A stretch of DNA of 49,523 bases from Saccoglossus kowalevskii (lineage: Eukaryota; Hemichordata; Enteropneusta; Harrimaniidae). Made by a program: the position numbers and the translations under genes. Under the pieces are notes generated by a model. That model saw nothing but the letters and a program-made list of their open reading frames with translations. It did no database searches and had not been told where the DNA came from. Each line of letters begins with the position of its first letter. Within the stretch, counting starts at the first letter, position 1. Positions 48,064 to 49,523 of the stretch are shown here, piece by piece. Where the stretch lies: positions 139,601 through 189,123 of the forward strand of contig NW_003140818.1 in NCBI RefSeq assembly GCF_000003605.2. The letters are read 5' to 3'.

Positions 48064-48295
48064 GTTGAAAGTTGTGTTAATTTTTCATCAACACATACAT
48101 TCAAGTTCAATGTTAACTATATAAGGCACAGCAAATACTGATTCAATGTGTTAACATTGACAAGACGTGACAAGACGAGGATCCCACAGTCTCAAATTGA
48201 TAATCATGTTCTGAGTAAGTCTAGATTCTGCGGAAGAAGTACTGTGAAATGAAGAGCAACCCGAGTGTTCAGCTTTCTTGACTCTCTCCTTTCTT

Positions 48296-48469
48296 CTAAT
48301 CACTCATACTGTTCAACTGAGATGCGGATGACGAAAAGAGAGAAGCAAATGATGCACGGTTTGAAACCAAGTGACAGGTACTTGACGAAGTGATGTCTAC
48401 GCTGGAGTCCTTGGTCTGATTCATAACAAAGTCAGATCCCAAAACTCGTTTAGTGTCTTGGTTACTTGA
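48296..48469 (-). other. Protein-like open frame, unidentified
   Basis: 57 codons are open between an upstream TAA and a TAG at 48298-48296, reading RVLGSDFVMNQTKDSSVDIT in the first half and a Ser-rich tail (ASFASLFSSSASQLNSMSD). The composition is closer to real protein than that of neighbouring frames. There is no start codon near its beginning and only poor acceptors, so if real it would be a terminal exon. Not recognised. Confidence 0.15.
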
Positions 48470-49523
48470 TTACCCAGACTCAAATGTGAAACAGGCAAAT
48501 CCAATTGTATCCGCACACAACTCAACTTCCCCTCCAGTGTTAAAACATAGCGTATTAGCGATGAATAACTCAGGGTATCATTACACAGACCATTGCATGC
48601 AACGGACTACACCATGAGTAGTTCCAAAGGGGCCCTAGCTATAGAATTCCATAGGCGCATATATAACAGTCATCTTTCTCTCAGAAGTCGTTGAAGCTTG
48701 CCCCAAATAGTAAAAGTGCAACCACAAGGGACACATTTAAGTGGTTGCAAATACTATATTGGTCGAATGAACAAGATATTATAATTAGCAGACCTCATAA
48801 AAGGAAAGCACTATTGAATATTAAAATTCAGTAAGGCTGCCATGGTGATGGATTCTCCCTTTTCAGACAATGGTGGCAGCAGACATCCCTATAGCTCTGA
48901 ATTATTTCAAGATTCAATCCACTTATTTTGGACAGTCTATAAGCAGATAAATGTATATATAAAAGAGCAACCAGCCGAGTTTTGTAAATTTTTTCTAATT
49001 TTGGTGCCAAAATTAACATTTGACATCTCAAATGAATACACAAAGAGTAAAATGATAGAATGAACAGCAATGCTTGCACAAAACAGCACAACGAGCTGAA
49101 AAAAATATTTATGATAACAAAAATTCATTTCTACTCAACTGCCTGCAATTCTCCTAAATAGAAATTATTGATTGAAAAAAATGGCAAAAAATACAGCTCA
49201 CAATCTGATAACAGGATTCAAACTAAAATTTGCTGAAGACATTTTTGAACATAGTTTCATGTGAATTCAAATTGCCAATACTTTTGATCAAACAAGATGA
49301 TTTCCAACACTTGAGGGTGCTATTGAGATCAATTAATTTTTTCAGACAGATATGAGATATATTTTAATCTTTAAATGGCGGTAGTCGTCGCGCTGCACTT
49401 GTGCGACATTTGTGTTGATAAACATTGATTTTCCCACAATCCAATGTGCTCTTGTAATGGAAATCACAAGTATGAGCCTCAAGTTCAAATTACCGACAGT
49501 GACTGTTTCGATACTTTCCAATG

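Larger units (their letters stand above)
44710..49523. other. No recognised gene; weak exon-like signals
   Basis: AT-rich. Two copies of TTGAGAACAGGAAGAGAGA lie about 75 bp apart in a purine-rich tract (about 44979 and 45052). A perfect palindrome is at 46502-46521. Exon-like stretches are listed or discussed at 46242-46264, 48023-48063 and 48296-48469. Confidence 0.4.

Overview
This window is AT-rich animal nuclear DNA: long introns with GT/AG borders, several minisatellites, tRNA-derived SINE copies, palindromic MITEs, a Tigger/pogo-type DNA transposon and a LINE scrap. There are no operons, Shine-Dalgarno sites or dense ORFs. The one protein I recognise securely, the N-terminus of APC, together with the repeat content and the abundance of ACATGTA, suggests a marine bilaterian invertebrate (lophotrochozoan or ambulacrarian). 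I cannot fix the phylum from sequence alone.

Left part (1-7.4 kb): the 5' end of an adenomatous polyposis coli (APC) orthologue on the minus strand. From right to left it shows a GC-richer promoter/leader with an NRF1-like site (about 7.34 kb), a probable non-coding first exon, a 193-bp leader intron, coding exon 1 (7030-6790, starting MAVSSYDQLL), a 3.6-kb intron carrying a MITE, a CTCF-like site and a SINE, coding exon 2 (3158-2984, containing VKLRSK), and at least 2.98 kb of the next intron, which begins in a 40-bp minisatellite at the window edge. The rest of APC lies beyond position 1.

Middle and right (7.4-49.5 kb): upstream of APC I find no other recognisable gene. The stretch holds nine further tandem arrays (two within 20.9-23 kb are small), among them a 47-bp array of 21 monomers with higher-order structure and an 8 x 60-bp array with no differences between units. 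It also holds four more copies of a roughly 200-bp palindromic MITE with TA target sites, a 1,065-bp Tigger-like element that keeps only the CENP-B-type DNA-binding part of its transposase, a 442-bp hAT-like non-autonomous element with internal 60-bp repeats, a second SINE copy and a LINE C-terminal remnant. A few exon-like or ORF-like stretches are listed at low confidence.

The most unusual signals are: (1) the 11-mer CCCRNMATGCA, the ZNF143/STAF-type core, recurs at seven separate loci, three of them minisatellites built around it, including a triple array about 0.7 kb upstream of the APC leader; (2) a strong CTCF-type motif carried inside the Tigger element, with two more CTCF-like motifs in the same orientation elsewhere; (3) a predicted upstream ORF that would end 4 nt before the APC start codon; (4) a perfect 20-bp palindrome made of two PBX/HOX-like half sites.
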